A program made the position numbers and the translations under genes. The notes under the pieces were generated by a model that worked only from the letters and a program-made list of their open reading frames with translations, did no database searches and was not told the DNA's origin. Shown here one piece after another: positions 12,301 through 21,137 of a stretch of 64,000 nt of DNA (position 1 is its first letter; every line of letters begins with the position of its first letter). This stretch comes from Burkholderiales bacterium 39-55-53 (GTDB lineage: Bacteria; Pseudomonadota; Gammaproteobacteria; Burkholderiales; Burkholderiaceae_C): contig NCJK01000003.1 in the NCBI GenBank assembly GCA_002282445.1, forward strand, positions 1 through 64,000, in the 5' to 3' direction.

Positions 12301-12617
12301 TGACCCGTTCAGACCTGGTCGAAGAACTGGCTGCCCGCTTTGGGCAGCTCACACACCGCGACGCCGAGTTCGCTGTCAAGACGCTTCTTGACGCGATGAG
12401 CGACGCGCTGGTGCGCGGGCACCGCATTGAGTTGCGAGGCTTTGGCAGTTTTTCGATCAACCGTCGCCCGCCTCGCATGGGACGCAATCCGCGCTCCGGT
12501 GAAAGCGTGGCGATTCCTGAAAAGCGTGTGCCTCATTTCAAACCGGGCAAAGCCCTGCGCGAAGCCGTAGATGCACGCACCAAGGAATTGTTGGTAGGGT
12601 CTGAGCCCAAAGGTTGA
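12300..12617 (+). CDS. ihfB: Integration host factor subunit beta
   Basis: DNA-bending nucleoid protein, partner of IhfA, used in promoter architecture, replication and recombination. The 105-residue HU/IHF-fold protein begins [27 protein letters not shown] and contains the beta-arm with the [11 protein letters not shown] signature that inserts its proline into the minor groove. It is about ten residues longer than the E. coli protein because of a C-terminal tail ([11 protein letters not shown]). The rpsA-ihfB order is conserved in proteobacteria. Confidence 0.97.
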
Positions 12618-12677
12618 GAAACGGTTTATTTCAAGATGCCGCAAGGCTAAAATGATCCTTGTCACAGAGGAGCTAAC

Positions 12678-12980
12678 TTGAAAAACCTCATGTGGCTGCT
12701 TCAGTTGTTACTGAAAGCAGCCATTTTTTTTACCCTGTTCGCTTTCGCGCTGAACAACCAACACGACGCCGTGGTCCATTTCTTTTTTGGAACCACATGG
12801 AGCGCGCCGTTGGTATTGGTGCTACTGACCGTCTTTGTCTTTGGTGTGGCCGTGGGCGTCATTGGCATGATCCCACGCTGGTGGAAACACCGCCGTTTGG
12901 CAAAACTCGCCAATACGCCAGCGACGCCTGAGGCAGCAGCTTTGGTCTCTTCTTCTGCGGACACCACACATGGAATTTGA
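12678..12980 (+). CDS. lapA: LapA-family inner-membrane protein
   Basis: Small membrane protein of the LapA/LapB pair, linked to control of LPS synthesis. The 100 residues have two predicted membrane spans (about 3-23 and 38-62) separated by HDAVVHFFFGTTWSAP, then a cytoplasmic tail. The start is a TTG codon, preceded by GAGGAGC at suitable spacing; no ATG fits. Its end overlaps the lapB start by 11 bases, supporting a joint unit with lapB. Confidence 0.85.
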   Translation: MKNLMWLLQLLLKAAIFFTLFAFALNNQHDAVVHFFFGTTWSAPLVLVLLTVFVFGVAVGVIGMIPRWWKHRRLAKLANTPATPEAAALVSSSADTTHGI

Positions 12981-14121
12981 CCTCAGCTGGATTTTGCTGG
13001 GCTTGCCCGCCGCCTTCATCTTGGGCTGGGTTGCTTCACGTTTTGACTTGCGCCAATTGCGCCTAGAAAACCGCCAAACACCTAAAGCCTATTTCAAAGG
13101 CTTGAACCACTTGCTGAATGAACAACAAGACCAAGCCATCGACGCCTTCATAGAGGCCGTGCAACACGACCCCGACACCTCTGAACTTCATTTTGCTTTG
13201 GGCAACCTGTTTCGCCGCCGTGGCGAATACGAACGTGCGGTGCGTGTTCACCAGCACTTGCTATCGCGTGGCGACTTGAGCCAGGCTGACCGCGACCGTG
13301 CGCAACATGCCCTCGCCTTGGACTACCTCAAAGCAGGCTTGCTCGACCGCGCTGAAGATGCACTGAACAAACTCGAAGGCACCGCCCATCAAGCCCAAGC
13401 GCATTTGGCATTGCTGAGCATTTACGAACGCTCACGCGATTGGGCCAAGGCATCAGTCATCGCCAAAAAATTAGGCGATAGCGGTCAAGGCAGCTTTCAA
13501 GGCCGCTTGGCTCACTACCTGTGTGAAGAAGCCGAAAGCTTGGATGTAGCGCAACATGCAGAACAAGTCATTTCCTTGTTGAAGCAAGCCACCGAAGCGG
13601 CCCCCAACAATGCACGCGCACGCATGGCACTGGCTAAGACGTATGAGCAAGCAGGTCGCGCCAACGAGGCCTACGACACACTAGAAAACTTGGCCACACA
13701 AGTACCCTCTTCTTTGCCGCTGCTCGCTCCCAAACTCGCTCTCTTGGCGCAAAGCTTGAACTGCACTACCAAAGCCTTGACATTACTCGAAGCCAGCTAC
13801 GCCAAAACTGCCTCCCTCGATGTGCTCAACGCCATCGTCACACTGCGTAAAGCGCAGGGTGAAGCCAACACAGGTGGCTTGTTTGCCAAACACTTAGAAC
13901 GTGAGCCTTCGTTGGTAGCAGCTACACAATGGATTGCCAACGAGAAGTTTGAGCACGAAGAATTTCACCCGCAAGTGCAACGCGCCTTAGAGCGTGCTGC
14001 CAAACCTTTGCAACGCTACCGCTGCGCTGCGTGTGGCTTTGAAGCCAGCCAACACTTTTGGCAATGCCCAGGCTGCCAAGCGTGGGACAGCTACCCCGCC
14101 CGACGCGTAGAGGAACTATGA
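12970..14121 (+). CDS. lapB: LPS assembly protein LapB (TPR and rubredoxin-like)
   Basis: In E. coli LapB (YciM) scaffolds LPS assembly and steers FtsH degradation of LpxC. The 383-residue protein has an N-terminal membrane anchor (about 5-20), a long series of tetratricopeptide repeats, and a C-terminal rubredoxin-type metal knuckle (CAACGF...CPGCQAWDSYP). That four-cysteine motif is the diagnostic feature. The stop forms ATGA with rfaE1, so LPS regulation and heptose synthesis genes are translated together. Confidence 0.94.
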   Translation: MEFDLSWILLGLPAAFILGWVASRFDLRQLRLENRQTPKAYFKGLNHLLNEQQDQAIDAFIEAVQHDPDTSELHFALGNLFRRRGEYERAVRVHQHLLSRGDLSQADRDRAQHALALDYLKAGLLDRAEDALNKLEGTAHQAQAHLALLSIYERSRDWAKASVIAKKLGDSGQGSFQGRLAHYLCEEAESLDVAQHAEQVISLLKQATEAAPNNARARMALAKTYEQAGRANEAYDTLENLATQVPSSLPLLAPKLALLAQSLNCTTKALTLLEASYAKTASLDVLNAIVTLRKAQGEANTGGLFAKHLEREPSLVAATQWIANEKFEHEEFHPQVQRALERAAKPLQRYRCAACGFEASQHFWQCPGCQAWDSYPARRVEEL

Positions 14122-15047
14122 CCATCAACAAACAACAACTTAGCCTTGCCCACGTGTTGGTCGTTGGCGATGTGATGCTCGACCGCTATTGGTATGGCGC
14201 AGTAGACCGCATCAGCCCCGAAGCGCCTGTACCGGTGGTGCGCATCACGCGAGAAGAAAATCGCTTGGGCGGCTGCGCCAACGTGGCCTACAACGTGGTG
14301 AGCTTGGGCGCGCATTCATCGCTGCTATCGGTGGTGGGTGACGACGAAGCCAGCCACTTGCTCGAAGACTTGGTGGCCAAGACTGGCATCACGCCACACT
14401 TGGGCCGCGACAACCAACTCAAAACGACCGTCAAGCTACGCGTCATTGGCCGTCAGCAACAACTGTTGCGCGTGGACTTTGAGAACACGCCGCAAAACGA
14501 AGTGCTGGCCTCGCAAACTGATCAGTTTATGCAGTTGCTTGCAGCTCACAACGTGGTGCTGTTCTCCGACTACGGCAAAGGTGGCTTGGCCCATGTATCG
14601 CAAATGATTACCGCTGCCCGCGCTGCTGGCAAAGCCGTGCTGATCGACCCCAAGGGCAGCGACTACTCACGCTATGCAGGCGCAACTTGCATCACGCCTA
14701 ACCGTGCAGAACTCGAACAAGTCATCGGTAAGTGGATTACCGAAGCAGAGCTGGTACAAAAAGCTCACGCATTGCGCCAAGAACTCAAACTCGACGCCCT
14801 GCTACTCACCCGCAGCGAAGAAGGCATGATCTTGTTTGATGCGCAAGGCGAATTGACCGTGTCCGCTCAAGCACGTGAAGTGTTTGATGTCACAGGCGCT
14901 GGCGACACCGTGATTGCCACTTTGGCCACGCTCGTTGCGGCTGGTTTGACCTTGCGCGAAGCCATGCCATTGGCCAACAAGGCTGGTGGTGTCGTGGTGG
15001 GTAAGTTTGGTACTGCGACGGTCAGCTACGAAGAATTGATGGCCTAA
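14118..15047 (+). CDS. rfaE1: D-glycero-beta-D-manno-heptose-7-phosphate kinase
   Basis: Phosphorylates heptose-7-phosphate at C1 in ADP-heptose synthesis for the LPS inner core. The 309-residue protein is a PfkB-family (ribokinase) enzyme, with VVGDVMLDRYWYG at the N-terminus and the anion hole/catalytic base motif DVTGAGDTVIATLA near residue 255. Only the kinase half of E. coli HldE is present. The adenylyltransferase half must be encoded elsewhere, as usual in Burkholderiales. The start at 14118 overlaps the lapB stop (ATGA); the longer upstream extension overlaps the lapB knuckle and is rejected. Confidence 0.94.
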   Translation: MTINKQQLSLAHVLVVGDVMLDRYWYGAVDRISPEAPVPVVRITREENRLGGCANVAYNVVSLGAHSSLLSVVGDDEASHLLEDLVAKTGITPHLGRDNQLKTTVKLRVIGRQQQLLRVDFENTPQNEVLASQTDQFMQLLAAHNVVLFSDYGKGGLAHVSQMITAARAAGKAVLIDPKGSDYSRYAGATCITPNRAELEQVIGKWITEAELVQKAHALRQELKLDALLLTRSEEGMILFDAQGELTVSAQAREVFDVTGAGDTVIATLATLVAAGLTLREAMPLANKAGGVVVGKFGTATVSYEELMA

Positions 15048-15089
15048 CTACAGGGCGCGTTCAAAGGCACTTGTGCCATAGGAGAAATT

Positions 15090-16088
15090 ATGAAAATCGT
15101 CGTCACAGGCGCCGCTGGATTTATCGGTAGCAACATCATCAAGGGCTTGAACGCTCGTGGCATCACCAACATCATCGCGGTCGATGACCTGACTGAAGGC
15201 GACAAGTTTCGCAACATCGCCGATTTGAAGATTGCCGACTACCTCGACAAAGATGTGTTCTACGAACTCTTTGCCGAAAACGCTTTTGGCAAAGTCGAAG
15301 CCGTGTTCCACGAAGGCGCTTGCAGCGACACCATGGAGAGTGACGGCAAGTACATGATGGACAACAACTACACGCTCTCGTGTGGTTTGTTCAATGCCTG
15401 CCAACAAAGCGGCACACGCTTGCTCTACGCCTCATCCGCTGCCACCTATGGCGGCAGCGAGACCTTTGTGGAGTCGCCCGAGTACGAGCTGCCACTCAAT
15501 GTGTACGGCTACTCCAAATTGTTGTTTGACCAACGTATGCGTTTGGAGTGCAACAACAACTTCAAGAAGTTCAAGCGCCAAGTGGTGGGCTTTCGCTACT
15601 TCAATGTGTATGGCCCACGCGAGCAGCACAAAGGCCGCATGGCCAGTGTGGCGTTTCATCAGTTCAACCAATTCAACACCGAAGGCAAAGTGAAATTATT
15701 TGGCGAATACGGCGGTTACGCCCAAGGTGCACAAATGCGCGACTTTGTCTTCATCGACGACGTGGTGGCCGTGAACCTGTGGTTCTTGGACAACCCCGAC
15801 AAGTCTGGCATCTTTAACCTCGGCTCTGGCCGCGCACAACCCTTCAACGATGTGGCCTTATCTGTGGTCAACGCCATGCGTGCCAAGAAAGGCGAAGCCG
15901 CTCTTGATTTGGCAGGGGCAGCCAAGGCAGGCTTGATCGAATACGTACCCTTCCCCGATGCACTGCGTGGCAAATACCAGTGCTACACACAAGCCGACCT
16001 GACCAAACTGCGTGCCAGCGGCTGCGACCACCAATTTGCCGATGTGCAAAGCGGTGTCACGCAATACATGGCGACCTTGAGTAAGTAA
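15090..16088 (+). CDS. hldD: ADP-L-glycero-D-manno-heptose 6-epimerase
   Basis: Last step of ADP-heptose synthesis: NADP-dependent epimerisation at C6. The 332-residue extended short-chain dehydrogenase has [10 protein letters not shown] near the N-terminus for the nucleotide, the YxxxK pair in [10 protein letters not shown] (about residues 138-142), and an HldD-type substrate region with [11 protein letters not shown]-like [22 protein letters not shown] ribosome-binding site precedes the ATG. It follows rfaE1 by 42 bases in the same pathway. Confidence 0.97.
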   Translation: MKIVVTGAAGFIGSNIIKGLNARGITNIIAVDDLTEGDKFRNIADLKIADYLDKDVFYELFAENAFGKVEAVFHEGACSDTMESDGKYMMDNNYTLSCGLFNACQQSGTRLLYASSAATYGGSETFVESPEYELPLNVYGYSKLLFDQRMRLECNNNFKKFKRQVVGFRYFNVYGPREQHKGRMASVAFHQFNQFNTEGKVKLFGEYGGYAQGAQMRDFVFIDDVVAVNLWFLDNPDKSGIFNLGSGRAQPFNDVALSVVNAMRAKKGEAALDLAGAAKAGLIEYVPFPDALRGKYQCYTQADLTKLRASGCDHQFADVQSGVTQYMATLSK

Positions 16089-16098
16089 GCACCTCACC

Positions 16099-16446
16099 AT
16101 GAACACCCTGCAAAACAACTTAAGTTTTTGCGCGGTGTTCAGCGCACTGAACCGATGCGCACGCCTCGTTCTCGTTCGAGGTTTCTTAGGTGCGGCGATG
16201 GCGCTGATGTTCTGTCACGCCGCCTTGGCGCTAGACATCAACCAAGCCAACGAGGCTGAGTTGGACAGCATCAAAGGCATGGGCCCATCGCTCAGCGCCA
16301 AAGTGATCACAGCCCGTTCGCAAGGCCCCTTCAAAGACTGGTCAGATCTGATGCAGCGCGTCACTGGCATTCGCCAAAACAAAGCTCGGCAGTTTTCAGA
16401 GCAAGGATTAACCGTCAATGGTCAGCCGTTTGGCGCAAAGCCATAA
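16099..16446 (+). CDS. ComEA-type helix-hairpin-helix protein
   Basis: Small secreted DNA-binding protein of the ComEA family, which binds incoming DNA in the periplasm during natural transformation. The 115 residues show a hydrophobic signal segment (FLGAAMALMFCHAALA, about residues 31-46). The helix-hairpin-helix pair follows: INQANEAELDSIKGMGPSLSAKVI and DLMQRVTGIRQNKARQFSE. The stretch before the signal is unusually long, so the true start could be an internal ATG (MALMFC) giving a shorter precursor. Lone short ComEA proteins are common in Burkholderiales, and competence is not proven by this gene alone. Its 3' end overlaps the convergent small gene by 32 bases. Confidence 0.82.
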   Translation: MNTLQNNLSFCAVFSALNRCARLVLVRGFLGAAMALMFCHAALALDINQANEAELDSIKGMGPSLSAKVITARSQGPFKDWSDLMQRVTGIRQNKARQFSEQGLTVNGQPFGAKP

Positions 16447-16654
16447 CGGCGTCCTCACGCCAAAACATCGCCGCGGCAAAGAAACCCTCCCACACACAGC
16501 CATTGCAGCCGCGACCACAGCAAGTGGTGGGCTCGGGCGGTGGAAGTCTTAAGGTGCAGCCCTGTTGTGCAGCCAAGTCTTGCGCGTAGGCAAACAAGGC
16601 TTGTGCGCTTGGCGCATCTTGCAAGGGCATTTTGAGCAACACATCGACCGACAT
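16415..16654 (-). CDS. Oxidoreductase-like (OXR_N) small cysteine-rich protein
   Basis: A 79-residue protein with the motif PPPEPTTCCGRGCNGCVWEGFF, matching the short oxidoreductase-like domain (CCGxGCxxCVW), whose function is not established. The four clustered cysteines suggest metal or redox binding; that is inference. It begins 9 bases after the stop of the preceding small gene and closes the aldehyde oxidoreductase transcription unit, so co-expression is likely. The ATG at 16654 is chosen because it keeps the whole family domain in frame. Its 3' end overlaps the convergent comEA-like gene. Confidence 0.75.
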   Translation of the reverse strand: MSVDVLLKMPLQDAPSAQALFAYAQDLAAQQGCTLRLPPPEPTTCCGRGCNGCVWEGFFAAAMFWREDAVMALRQTADH

Positions 16655-16663
16655 GCACGCATC

Positions 16664-16978
16664 TTATCCGCCACCGCGCTGCATGTAGAGGTCAAAGCGG
16701 CGCATGAAGGTGTAGCGCTGTGCATCCGTCAAACCTTCGAACTGAAAGCTCACCAGCAAGCGAGGAATGCGTATCAATGCAATCTGACGAGGAGCGCCGT
16801 CTTGCCACTGCACTTGCATGCGACCCATAGAGCCGTCCGTGTTTTTGATGTCAACGCTAGCGGATTGACCATTGCGCTGCCATGCATGGTGGCCCATCGC
16901 CGCAGGAAGCCAACCTAGCCACTCGGCCTCGGTGCACCCCATCTCCCTAGAGAAAGTGGCGTCGTAAAAAGCTTGCAC
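16664..16978 (-). CDS. Uncharacterised small protein of the aldehyde oxidoreductase operon
   Basis: A 104-residue protein I cannot assign to a named domain. It is soluble with no signal peptide. It has an aromatic-rich N-terminus (FYDATFSREMGCTEAEWLGWLPAAMGHHAW), a beta-rich middle, and a C-terminal helix with FEGLTDAQRYTFMRRFDLYM, ending in three glycines. A GTG start is imposed by an in-frame TAA eight codons upstream, and AAGG precedes it. It lies 21 bases after the MoaD-like gene. The Aromatoleum tungsten AOR operon (aorABCDE) also has a small fifth gene, and this may be its counterpart. A role in cofactor insertion or maturation is a guess from position only. Confidence 0.7.
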   Translation of the reverse strand: MQAFYDATFSREMGCTEAEWLGWLPAAMGHHAWQRNGQSASVDIKNTDGSMGRMQVQWQDGAPRQIALIRIPRLLVSFQFEGLTDAQRYTFMRRFDLYMQRGGG

Positions 16979-16999
16979 CGCGCGTTGACCTTAGCCAGC

Positions 17000-17254
17000 T
17001 TAGCCGCCAGCAATGGGCGGCCAAATGGCCAGCACATCACCATCGACCAACACTTTGCTGGCTCGATCTTCGGGGGCAATGTAAGTGCCATTGACCAAAA
17101 CCAAGTGCACCAGTTTCTCAGGCAACCCAAAAGGCTCAATGACTTGTGTAATCGTCACGCCGTCGTCTACCTCCATGTTCATCACATTGCTGCGACGAGC
17201 GCTCGGTGGTAGGTAGTCGGTGAGCGTGGCGAAAAGTTTGAAGGTGATGTCCAT
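17000..17254 (-). CDS. MoaD/ThiS-type sulfur carrier of the AOR operon
   Basis: An 84-residue ubiquitin-like protein ending PPIAGG, the di-glycine tail that is adenylated and thiocarboxylated in sulfur carriers. The beta-grasp pattern is clear: ITFKLFATLTDYLPP at the N-terminus and VLVNGTYIAPEDRASKVLVDGDVLAIWPPIAGG at the C-terminus. It lies between the FAD subunit gene and a small unknown gene. A dedicated carrier for the tungsten-bis-pterin cofactor of the neighbouring oxidoreductase is the natural reading, as for AorD of Aromatoleum. No MoeB/ThiF-type activating enzyme is in the window, so the general cellular one would be needed. Confidence 0.9.
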   Translation of the reverse strand: MDITFKLFATLTDYLPPSARRSNVMNMEVDDGVTITQVIEPFGLPEKLVHLVLVNGTYIAPEDRASKVLVDGDVLAIWPPIAGG

Positions 17255-17283
17255 GAACGAAGGTTAACGCATCAGCAATGTCA

Positions 17284-18624
17284 TCAACGACGACGCGTGT
17301 CTGCAGCACCCGTCCAAGCGCCCTGCCCTTGTGCGCAGGCTAGGTAAGCATCCATGAGCTTGGTGGGGTCTTGCTTGAGTTTGTCTTTCCACTCACCCAA
17401 ATGCACCTGACCTTCGACCAAGCCGCGCATCACACCCACATGGTCTGTCCAGCCCACGCTGTTGCATCCCACCAGCACATCATCTTTGAACTGCAAACTT
17501 AGGTGATGCCCTTGGGCTGTGAGTGACACCTGATCTCCCCCAGGAACGCCCTGCCAATTGCCAAAGCTGGTCGAGATCAAGCCCAAAGTGTCGAGAACGT
17601 TGATTTGTGTCACGCCTTTGAGTGTGGCCGTTTGACCCACCATGTTCAATGCTGCCACACGTGCTTGCTCGGCAGCGTTGGGCTGAATGGCACTCACGAT
17701 GGTGGTGCCGCTCACCTTGTCAAAGGCTTCAGCGCAATCGCCAGCAGCATAGATACCAGGCACATTGGTTTGCAAATGTTCGTCAGTCAACACACCTTGC
17801 AAACAGGTAACGCCAGAGTCCTTCAAGAAGTCGATGTTCGGTTTGACACCTGTGGCGCTGATCACCAAGTCGGCAGGAATTTTTTGCCCCGTCGACAGTC
17901 GCACCGTGACCGGAGCATCGGTGGGTTCGTCACCCATACCCACAGCACTGGCTAACTTGGACAGCAATCCTGGGTTGTCGCTGCCATTAGGCACGATGGC
18001 TTCCACCTTGGCGCTCGTGAACACCTGCACGCCTTTGGCCTCGCACCAATCACGAATCATGTTGCCAGCCACTGGGCCCATCATGCGCGGCACCATGCGA
18101 TCGCCCATTTCCACCACAGACAGCGTGACACCACGCGCAGCCAAGGCTTCCATGATGATGCAGCCAATAAAGCCTGCACCCATTTGCACCACGCGCGCGC
18201 CAGGCTTGGCCAGCGCCATGATGGCGCGTGCATCTTCCAGGGTCCAACATGGATGCACTTGCGGGCTGTCCATGCCGGGAATTGGCGGACGCACAGGGCG
18301 TGAGCCCGTAGCGATCAACAGCTTGTCAAACTTCAAGGCTTGACCGTTGTCGAGCTGGATCGTTTTAGCTTTGCTGTCGATGGACACAGCACGTGCATGC
18401 ACCTGCTCGACACACATTTGCTCAAAGTGCTGATCGTTTTTGCGCAAGTAAGTACCGCGCTCGTCGATGTTGCCAATGAGCAAGTAGGGAATGGCCATTC
18501 GCGAGTAAGGCGGTTCGGCCTCATCACCCACGAGGGTGATGCGGTCGTTGGGCGCATGCTTGCGAATGGTTTCGGCGGCAATCACGCCAGCAGGGCCAGC
18601 GCCAAGGATGACGTGATGGGTCAT
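17284..18624 (-). CDS. FAD-dependent NAD(P)H oxidoreductase subunit of AOR
   Basis: A 446-residue pyridine-nucleotide-disulfide-oxidoreductase-type flavoprotein. An FAD Rossmann motif lies at the N-terminus (VILGAGPAGVIAAETI) and a second nucleotide motif at about residue 150 (VVQMGAGFIGCIIMEALAARG). The FAD closing motif is IYAAGDCAEAF near residue 305. No redox-active CxxxxC pair is seen, so it looks like an NADH:acceptor subunit rather than a disulfide reductase. It starts 5 bases after the catalytic subunit stops. By analogy with AorC of Aromatoleum it would pass electrons between the iron-sulfur subunit and NAD+. The C-terminal tail ends RRR. Confidence 0.9.
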   Translation of the reverse strand: MTHHVILGAGPAGVIAAETIRKHAPNDRITLVGDEAEPPYSRMAIPYLLIGNIDERGTYLRKNDQHFEQMCVEQVHARAVSIDSKAKTIQLDNGQALKFDKLLIATGSRPVRPPIPGMDSPQVHPCWTLEDARAIMALAKPGARVVQMGAGFIGCIIMEALAARGVTLSVVEMGDRMVPRMMGPVAGNMIRDWCEAKGVQVFTSAKVEAIVPNGSDNPGLLSKLASAVGMGDEPTDAPVTVRLSTGQKIPADLVISATGVKPNIDFLKDSGVTCLQGVLTDEHLQTNVPGIYAAGDCAEAFDKVSGTTIVSAIQPNAAEQARVAALNMVGQTATLKGVTQINVLDTLGLISTSFGNWQGVPGGDQVSLTAQGHHLSLQFKDDVLVGCNSVGWTDHVGVMRGLVEGQVHLGEWKDKLKQDPTKLMDAYLACAQGQGAWTGAADTRRR

Positions 18625-18629
18625 AGCGT

Positions 18630-20477
18630 TTACAAGCCCAGACGTTTCTTGGTGTCAGCGGTTGGACGGCCTTCGCTGTCCCAGCCACGCGCTTGGTAGT
18701 ACTTGGGCAACATGGTGGGCAGCATGCTCACTTTGCCTTTGGCTGGACCAGTTTTGGCTGCCTCAGTCAACAAACGCTTGGGCAAGTTGTCGTCTTTGGC
18801 AGTAAAGCCTGCGGCGTTGTTGAACTCGCGCTCCATGTTCCAAATACGCTCGCCAATTTTTTCGAGTTCTTCGGTCGTGTATTCCTCGTTACAAGCGGCT
18901 TGCATTTGCGGTGCCAAATCGGCCAAACCCCAAGCAAACGTGGTGAAGATACACAAGCCGGAAGAGTCAAACGCAGCGGTAGCGTCTTGGAAGGCCTTGA
19001 CCAATTCTGGTTTGCCTTCGTGCTCGAGCGGATCGGTCTTCACAGGAATGCCCAACACTTCGGACGCGATGGTGTAACCACGCAAGTGGCAAGCACCACG
19101 GTTAGAGGTGGCATAAGCCAAGCCGATACCTTGAATGGCGCGACCGTCATACGCAGGGAACTCTTGACCCTTGACGCTCATGCTGAGGTCCGGGTGACCA
19201 TACTTTTCAGTCAAGCGCTTCGAACCTTGGCCAATCTCAACACCAAAGCCGCGACCATTCACAGTTTGTTCTGCGAAAAAGGCCAAAGCCTCTGCCGAGC
19301 CAAACTTGGCATCAATGCCTAGTTGTTCTTGGGTGAGCACACCCATCTCATACAACTCCATCACTGCGCCCACAGTAGCGCCGAAGCTGATGGGGTCAAT
19401 GCCCTCTTCGTTGCACAGCAAGTTGGCGTATTGCAAAGCCTCTAAGTCTTTGACGCCGTTGGCAGCACCCAAAGCCCAAGCTGCTTCGTATTCCAAACCG
19501 CCTGATGCACCCCAGTATTGAGGTTTGTTTTGCACGGTGAAGTGGGTTTCGTCCATCTTGCTGATGCGACCGCACGCGATGGTGCAACCAAAACAAGCTT
19601 GATTCGTGACCAAATGCTTTTTGCCATCGGTCTCACGCGGCGTGGCCATCGCTTCAGCCGAAATATCCTTGGCGCCTTCAAACTGCACATCACGGTGGTT
19701 ACGTGTGGGCAAAGCGCCCACTTCGTTGATGACGTTCATCAGCACTTGCGTGCCGTAGGTAGGCAAGCCTTGACCGGTCACGCCGTTTTCAGCCAAGATT
19801 TTTTTCTTTTCAGCTGTCACTTGCATAAACGCTTTGGGGTCGCGCACATTGCCCACACCCAAAGTACCACGCACAGCGACAGCCTTGAGGTTCTTGCTGC
19901 CCATCACAGCACCGACGCCTGAGCGACCAGCGGCACGGTGCAAGTCGTTCACGATGGCGGCATACAGCACATGGTTCTCACCGGCTTTACCAATGGACGA
20001 CACGCGAGTCAGCGGGTCTTGCAAAGTTTTCTTGAGCTCGTGTTCGGTTTCCCACACGCTCTTACCCCACAGGCCTGTGGCGTCACGCAGCTCAACTTTG
20101 TCATCGTTGATATACAAATAAACAGGCTTTGGTGACTTGCCTTCACAAATCACCATATCCCAACCAGCCATCTTCAACTCTGCGCCAAAGTAGCCGCCTG
20201 AGTTGGAACAAGCAATCGCGCCAGTCAGCGGACCTTTGGTAATCACTGTGTAGCGTCCACCGGTCGAAGCCATGGTGCCCGTCAATGGACCCGTGGCCCA
20301 AATCAGCTTGTTCTCTATCGCCAATGGATCCACTTTGGGATCAACTTCATCGATGAAGTACTTTGTTCCCAAGCCACGCGAACCAACGTAATCGCGGGCC
20401 CATTGCATGTTGAGGGGTTCGGTTTTGATGTCACCTGTGGTCAGGTTGATGCGGAGAATTTTTCCAGCCCAAGTCAT
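18630..20477 (-). CDS. Tungsten-containing aldehyde:ferredoxin oxidoreductase, catalytic subunit
   Basis: Oxidises aldehydes to carboxylic acids, and can run in reverse, with a tungsten-bis-pyranopterin and one 4Fe-4S cluster. The 615-residue protein has the AOR N-terminal domain (GKILRINLTTGDIKTE...GSRGLGTKYF...GPLTGTMASTGGRY). The cluster cysteines are C295, C298 and C302 (CFGCTIAC) with C509 in DSSGLCIF, the family pattern. The pterin-binding stretches include AYDGRAIQGIGLAYATSNRGACHLRGY. Length is normal for the family. The adjacent tungstate importer supports W over Mo. The ferredoxin and FAD genes around it make this the bacterial multi-subunit type studied in Aromatoleum. The physiological aldehyde cannot be told. 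Confidence 0.95.
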   Translation of the reverse strand: MTWAGKILRINLTTGDIKTEPLNMQWARDYVGSRGLGTKYFIDEVDPKVDPLAIENKLIWATGPLTGTMASTGGRYTVITKGPLTGAIACSNSGGYFGAELKMAGWDMVICEGKSPKPVYLYINDDKVELRDATGLWGKSVWETEHELKKTLQDPLTRVSSIGKAGENHVLYAAIVNDLHRAAGRSGVGAVMGSKNLKAVAVRGTLGVGNVRDPKAFMQVTAEKKKILAENGVTGQGLPTYGTQVLMNVINEVGALPTRNHRDVQFEGAKDISAEAMATPRETDGKKHLVTNQACFGCTIACGRISKMDETHFTVQNKPQYWGASGGLEYEAAWALGAANGVKDLEALQYANLLCNEEGIDPISFGATVGAVMELYEMGVLTQEQLGIDAKFGSAEALAFFAEQTVNGRGFGVEIGQGSKRLTEKYGHPDLSMSVKGQEFPAYDGRAIQGIGLAYATSNRGACHLRGYTIASEVLGIPVKTDPLEHEGKPELVKAFQDATAAFDSSGLCIFTTFAWGLADLAPQMQAACNEEYTTEELEKIGERIWNMEREFNNAAGFTAKDDNLPKRLLTEAAKTGPAKGKVSMLPTMLPKYYQARGWDSEGRPTADTKKRLGL

Positions 20478-20498
20478 GATGTGTGCTCCTAATTGGAT

Positions 20499-20975
20499 TT
20501 AAGCGGCTGAGGGTTGGTTACCGAGTTTGTCGGCCCACTGCTTCATTTTGTCGAGGCCCGTCCAGTTGGCGTCCACGAAGGTGATCGCGCCTGTAGGGCA
20601 AGCTGATGCGCAAGCGGGATCGCCACCGCACAAATCGCATTTTTGAACTTTGCCTGTCTCTTGCACATAGTTGATCGTGCCGAATGGGCAAGCGATCGTG
20701 CAAACTTTGCAACCCACGCAGGTGGTTTCGTTCACCACCATGGCGCCAGTCACCTTATCGTGTGTGATCGCCTCAACCGGGCAGGCATGCAAACACCATG
20801 CTTCGTCACATTGCGTGCAGGTGTACGGCACTTTTTTACCGGTCTCATGGAAATCAAATACTTTGATGCGTGATTTGGCTGTGGCAAAGGTGCCATAGTT
20901 CTCAAATGAGCAGGCCATCTCGCACTGCAAGCAGCCTGTGCATTTGTCTGGGTTGATGTGCAAGATTTTTTGCAT
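20499..20975 (-). CDS. Four-cluster ferredoxin subunit of AOR
   Basis: A 158-residue electron-transfer protein. Four cysteine groups are visible: CTGCLQCEMAC (from residue 12), CTQCDEAWCLHACP, CVGCKVCTIACP and CDLCGGDPACASACP, which is the arrangement of DMSO-reductase B-type proteins with four 4Fe-4S clusters. It is the first gene of the operon, transcribed ahead of the catalytic subunit with a 21-base gap, and corresponds in position and type to AorA. A good ribosome-binding site (AGGAGACC) precedes the ATG. It would carry electrons between the tungsten subunit and the flavoprotein. There is no signal peptide, so the enzyme is cytoplasmic. Confidence 0.93.
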   Translation of the reverse strand: MQKILHINPDKCTGCLQCEMACSFENYGTFATAKSRIKVFDFHETGKKVPYTCTQCDEAWCLHACPVEAITHDKVTGAMVVNETTCVGCKVCTIACPFGTINYVQETGKVQKCDLCGGDPACASACPTGAITFVDANWTGLDKMKQWADKLGNQPSAA

Positions 20976-21080
20976 CTAGGTCTCCTGGCTATGAAATATG
21001 TTGCATAGGATTTTGTGAACGGAGCCCAACACTGGCCCCTAGGAATAACCCTTGAATCTCTGTGTGTTCACATCAGAATT

Positions 21081-21093
21081 TCTCAACTTGAGA
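21081..21093. promoter_or_regulatory. Palindrome in the aor/regulator divergent region
   Basis: TCTCAA-C-TTGAGA is a perfect 13-base inverted repeat about 105 bases upstream of the ferredoxin start and 45 bases before the regulator ATG. It is a candidate operator for the Fis-type regulator encoded next to it; this is inferred from position and symmetry only. Confidence 0.35.
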
Positions 21094-21137
21094 CAGTTAC
21101 GTAGCGACAACACGCGAATTTGGACAAAATCGCAACC

